From a virus, in the IMG/VR virus record IMGVR_UViG_3300025000_000353, positions 1-27,945 of that record: a DNA stretch of 27,945 nt, one strand, 5' to 3'. The notes under the pieces are model-generated. The model did no database searches and was not told the origin of the DNA. It saw nothing but the letters and a program-made list of their open reading frames with translations. Of this stretch, positions 25,926 through 27,945 are shown piece by piece. Position 1 is the stretch's first letter; the number at the start of each line of letters is the position of its first letter. The translations under genes were made by a program, and so were the position numbers.

Positions 25926-26132
25926 TACTCAGCCTCCTGCAACTTCTGCGGGAAGCGAGCCCAAACCCGCGACATCATTGTGGTGGATAAATCTTCGCAA
26001 TTCACCGCATCCGCGTGCCCTAAGTGCTTGCCGGTTCACCGGGAGGAGCACTCGTTCACTAGAACAATTTTGCTGGAAGGTTACGAGGCCAAGAAAGGAG
26101 CCAAAAATGAAATTCAACCTAGTTGCGCTTGA
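25908..26132 (+). CDS. Zinc-ribbon small protein, 74 aa
   Basis: GTG start at 25908 after AAAGGAGGATAAAAA. It reads MKLHIFYSASCNFCGKRAQT and later ASACPKCLPVHREEH, giving C-x2-C pairs for one zinc ribbon. The first codons are made from a family-2 element. The C-terminal part overlaps the next gene by 26 nt. Function unknown. Confidence 0.68.
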   Translation: MKLHIFYSASCNFCGKRAQTRDIIVVDKSSQFTASACPKCLPVHREEHSFTRTILLEGYEAKKGAKNEIQPSCA

Positions 26133-26475
26133 GGAAACCCAGCATTGGGACCCCGAAATCACCAACAAAACCGGCAGGATCTTTACGGTCTATGCCTATA
26201 ACCCAGAAGAAGCAACAAATTGCTGCGAAATCACGCCTTCTTACTACCTGATCCCGGTGGATTTCTTCTGCGAGAATACTCTTAGCGATAGCTTGCAGGA
26301 AAGCGTTTACAGGGAGTGGGCTATAGCAACTGATCCCTTCTACGCTCACTGCAGTACTATTGACAGGATGCCTGAGAAGAGGGACGGGTTCTTGGTTCGC
26401 TATGAAAGCAAAAACGATTTCGATGATGAGGATTCCGCTTTGGATTACTTCCAGGGAAACTCATTTCTCGGATAA
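26107..26475 (+). CDS. Hypothetical acidic protein, 122 aa
   Basis: Start at the ATG of 26107, after AAAGGAGCCAAAA; the frame is open further back only as a shadow of the zinc-ribbon gene. It reads MKFNLVALEETQHWDPEITN, YYLIPVDFFCENTLSDSLQE, and an acidic end (KNDFDDEDSALDYFQGNSFL). The alternation of strands and helices looks like a real domain. No family recognised. Confidence 0.68.
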   Translation: MKFNLVALEETQHWDPEITNKTGRIFTVYAYNPEEATNCCEITPSYYLIPVDFFCENTLSDSLQESVYREWAIATDPFYAHCSTIDRMPEKRDGFLVRYESKNDFDDEDSALDYFQGNSFLG

Positions 26476-26479
26476 AAAA

Positions 26480-26498
26480 AAAATGAAACTTCACATAA
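26480..26498. repeat. Family-2-like element
   Basis: AAAATGAAACTTCACAT, one good half and one weaker, upstream of the ribosome site of the 230-aa gene. It could read as the start of a short frame (MKLHI), but that is not supported. Confidence 0.45.
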
Positions 26499-26520
26499 AC
26501 CAAAAAAGGAGAAAAGTAAA

Positions 26521-27213
26521 ATGTGCGAATTCTTTAGTTGCATCTCGAACGGACAGGGTAACATCTGGTATTTCGATTGGGAACTCAGAAAGAAGTGCCT
26601 TTCGGGTGAACTCGACTACTCCCCCGACTCTCACTCATCCATAGCCGATTACTTCGGCTTCAAGGGGGATAAAGAAGACCGGATGAACAAATACGAGTTC
26701 AACCCCCTGACTGGAAAATTCACCATTGACCAACTCAACGGAAAGGATGATTCGGAAGTAGTGGAAAGAAAACTCCGGAAGCTCGACTTTGTAACGATTG
26801 TCCCTTCCTTGAAGATCAAGGAGATCTTTCACCCATTTAATCAAATTCCTGTCGCTCCGGAAGTAACGCCGGAAATGATTGAATTACTCCAAAAGTGGGC
26901 CTCGGTGGGGGACTCGGTGTGGGACTCGGTGCGGAACTCGGTGTGGGACTCGGTGTGGGACTCGGTGTGGGACTCGGTGGGGGCCTCGGTGCGGGACTCG
27001 GTGCGGGACTCGGTGTGGGCCTATACTGCCTCGTTCTTTCCTGAAATAACCGAATGGAAATACGTGGAAAACTTAGGACCTAACCCTTGGGAGCCTTGCC
27101 AGAAATTGTGGGAGATGGGAGTGGTACCAAGTTTCGACGGCAAGACTTGGAGGCTTCACGCCGGGGAAAAAGCTGAAGTTATTTACGAGTGGGTGCCTAG
27201 TCAGGAAATATGA
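26521..27213 (+). CDS. Tetrapeptide-repeat phage protein, 230 aa
   Basis: Three parts. Residues 1-100 are a domain seen in phage proteins (MCEFFSCISNGQGNIWYFDW, then DSHSSIADYFGFKGDKEDRM and FNPLTGKFTIDQLN). Residues about 128-167 are ten copies of a Ser-Val-x-(Asp/Asn/Ala) tetrapeptide, for example DSVWDSV. The rest (WEPCQKLWEMGVVPSFDGKT then WRLHAGEKAEVIYEW) is a small C-terminal cap also found with such repeats. The repeat is coded by ten 12-bp units (26902-27021). The start follows AAAAGGAGAAAAGTAAA. Function unknown; a rod-like, binding or decoy protein is possible. Confidence 0.75.
   Translation: MCEFFSCISNGQGNIWYFDWELRKKCLSGELDYSPDSHSSIADYFGFKGDKEDRMNKYEFNPLTGKFTIDQLNGKDDSEVVERKLRKLDFVTIVPSLKIKEIFHPFNQIPVAPEVTPEMIELLQKWASVGDSVWDSVRNSVWDSVWDSVWDSVGASVRDSVRDSVWAYTASFFPEITEWKYVENLGPNPWEPCQKLWEMGVVPSFDGKTWRLHAGEKAEVIYEWVPSQEI
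26902..27021 (+). repeat. Ten 12-bp tandem repeats
   Basis: Units of TCGGTGNGGGAC type with point changes, all in frame, coding a Ser-Val-x-Asp-like tetrapeptide array. Copy number is likely to vary between relatives. Confidence 0.85.
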
Positions 27214-27226
27214 AATCTCACATTTT
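27206..27226. repeat. Family-2 palindrome over a stop codon
   Basis: ATGAAATCTCACATTTT-like copy whose TGA is the stop codon of the 230-aa gene; the next ribosome site follows at once. Confidence 0.62.
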
Positions 27227-27240
27227 AGGGAGGACTAAAA

Positions 27241-27357
27241 ATGTCCATCATCTGCGAAGTCAAACTAAAATCAGGCAAAACCAAACGAATCAAAACGACC
27301 TGGGATTGGTACATGAACTACGGCTATCACTACACCGTGGCTATTTTCATGCCCTGA
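27241..27357 (+). CDS. Small basic protein, 38 aa
   Basis: A 38-aa frame found by direct translation: MSIICEVKLKSGKTKRIKTT then WDWYMNYGYHYTVAIFMP. Basic first half, aromatic second half. The ATG follows GGGAGGACTAAAA. The repetition of family-2 palindromes before and after supports a real unit in this gene series. Function unknown. Confidence 0.6.
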   Translation: MSIICEVKLKSGKTKRIKTTWDWYMNYGYHYTVAIFMP

Positions 27358-27360
27358 TAA

Positions 27361-27374
27361 ATTCAGAAGTGGAT
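27361..27374. promoter_or_regulatory. Operator-like 14-mer, inverted variant (ATTCAGAAGTGGAT)
   Basis: Reverse-orientation variant just after the 38-aa gene; weak match. Confidence 0.4.
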
Positions 27375-27382
27375 TTGAAGGC

Positions 27383-27403
27383 AAAAGTGAATTCTCACAT
27401 TTT
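27383..27403. repeat. Family-2 palindrome between genes
   Basis: AAAAGTGAATTCTCACATTTT-like copy immediately before the AAAGGAG ribosome site of the last gene. Confidence 0.65.
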
Positions 27404-27421
27404 AACCTAAAGGAGATCAAA

Positions 27422-27945
27422 ATGCAGAAATTATTCAAACTCACTAATCAAGACGGAACCACCTACAACGGCTACCCCTACGGCGAAGTCGAAAAGATCC
27501 ACACCAAGCCTAAAAAGGATAATCCGCGACTCTGTTCCTCCGACGTGCTCCATGCGTACAGGAACAAGAACCTGGTGTTCCTCCTTAACCCGATTCATGC
27601 GGATATTAGCAACCCAAAACTTTGGGAGATTAAAGGCGCCGTAGTTTGTCACGACTTCGGGAAAGTAGGTAGCTTGACCCAGGAAGTCGTGAAGGAGTTG
27701 AAGTTGCCTAAGTGGGTAGGATCGGAGAAGGAACAGCTGGTTCGGGTCGCCTTCGCTATCCTATGTGCTGAGGTGGTTTTGCACCACTTCGAGGATGTCA
27801 TGCCTGGAGACGACAGGCCTCGGAAAGCTGTCGAAGCTGCGAAGGAGTATCTGAAGAATCCTTCGGTGGCGTATGCGGCGAGGGCGGCGTATGCGGCGAG
27901 GGCGGCGGCGTATGCGGCGGCGTATGCGGCGAGGGCGGCGGCGTA
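27422..27945 (+). CDS. Protein with DDRPRKAVEAA motif and Ala/Tyr/Arg repeats (partial, 174+ aa)
   Basis: Begins MQKLFKLTNQDGTTYNGYPY after AAAGGAGATCAAA. The middle has a Trp-containing beta region (NPKLWEIKGAVVCHDFGKVG). Near residue 120 it reads HHFEDVMPGDDRPRKAVEAA, a motif of proteins sometimes annotated as putative immunity proteins, followed by EYLKNPSV and an array of A-A-Y-A-A-R type repeats that runs off the window. The repeat DNA (GCGGCGTATGCGGCGAGG) may vary in length. The family name is from memory; the function is not known. The 3' end is missing. Confidence 0.7.
   Translation, partial: MQKLFKLTNQDGTTYNGYPYGEVEKIHTKPKKDNPRLCSSDVLHAYRNKNLVFLLNPIHADISNPKLWEIKGAVVCHDFGKVGSLTQEVVKELKLPKWVGSEKEQLVRVAFAILCAEVVLHHFEDVMPGDDRPRKAVEAAKEYLKNPSVAYAARAAYAARAAAYAAAYAARAAA

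Noticed and set aside
26484-26644. Frame starting MKLHI before the 230-aa gene
   Set aside because: It overlaps the better-supported gene almost fully and has no ribosome site; the MKLHI start is a product of the family-2 element.
26902-27945. Diversity-generating retroelement target
   Set aside because: No reverse transcriptase gene or template repeat is visible; the variation looks like simple tandem repeats.

Overview
The window is most of a temperate tailed phage (Caudoviricetes) genome, or a prophage written as one. It has an HK97-type head module, tail genes, a tyrosine integrase beside a tRNA-derived attachment site, a long operon of tiny early genes, and a right-hand cluster of orphan genes. 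Both ends are cut inside genes. No tail sheath gene is visible, so a siphovirus-like tail is likelier than a contractile one, but tail type is not settled. The host is not identifiable. Gram-negative-style sigma-70 promoters and a bacterial tRNA-Gln(CUG) half suggest a proteobacterium-like host (weak inference).

Layout: (1) 1-13.3 kb, minus strand, structural operon. In transcription order it holds a sigma-region-4-like regulator, small terminase, two membrane proteins, an HNH endonuclease, large terminase, portal, a second HNH with a duplicated piece of the protease gene, prohead protease with an internal scaffold-like start, an HK97-fold capsid protein, four connector and completion genes, tail terminator-like, major tail protein, and tail chaperones joined by a -1 frameshift. 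(2) 13.3-14.4 kb, plus strand: three tiny zinc-binding proteins and a possible excisionase. (3) 14.4-16.2 kb: attP-like region and integrase. (4) 16.2-21.6 kb, minus strand: early operon of 17 small genes from one operator-bearing promoter. (5) 21.6-22.9 kb: a HExxH peptidase and a NUMOD/zinc-ribbon protein among repeats. (6) 22.98-23.2 kb: four 24-bp iteron-like repeats, AT-rich DNA and a promoter. (7) 23.2-24.4 kb: one gene, then about 400 bp with many hairpins and no convincing gene. (8) 24.4-27.9 kb, plus strand: small unknown genes separated by about 20-bp palindromes.

What ties the window together is a dispersed regulatory code. A 14-bp near-palindrome (consensus ATTCACATCTGAAT) occurs at about 16 places. 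In two strong promoters it fills the spacer between -35 and -10. At four promoters it sits 8-9 bp upstream of -35. Elsewhere it lies between genes or over stop codons and ribosome sites, as mycobacteriophage stoperators do. A second palindrome family, confined to the right-hand cluster, is built from the same TTCACA half-site in the opposite arrangement. No repressor gene is recognisable here, so it probably lies outside the window. A third dispersed element, a hairpin with long GC-rich arms and a GCGAAGC motif, marks gene ends between 21.6 and 25.9 kb.

Several genes below are very short reading frames found by direct translation; each has a good ribosome-binding site and overlaps or abuts its neighbours.
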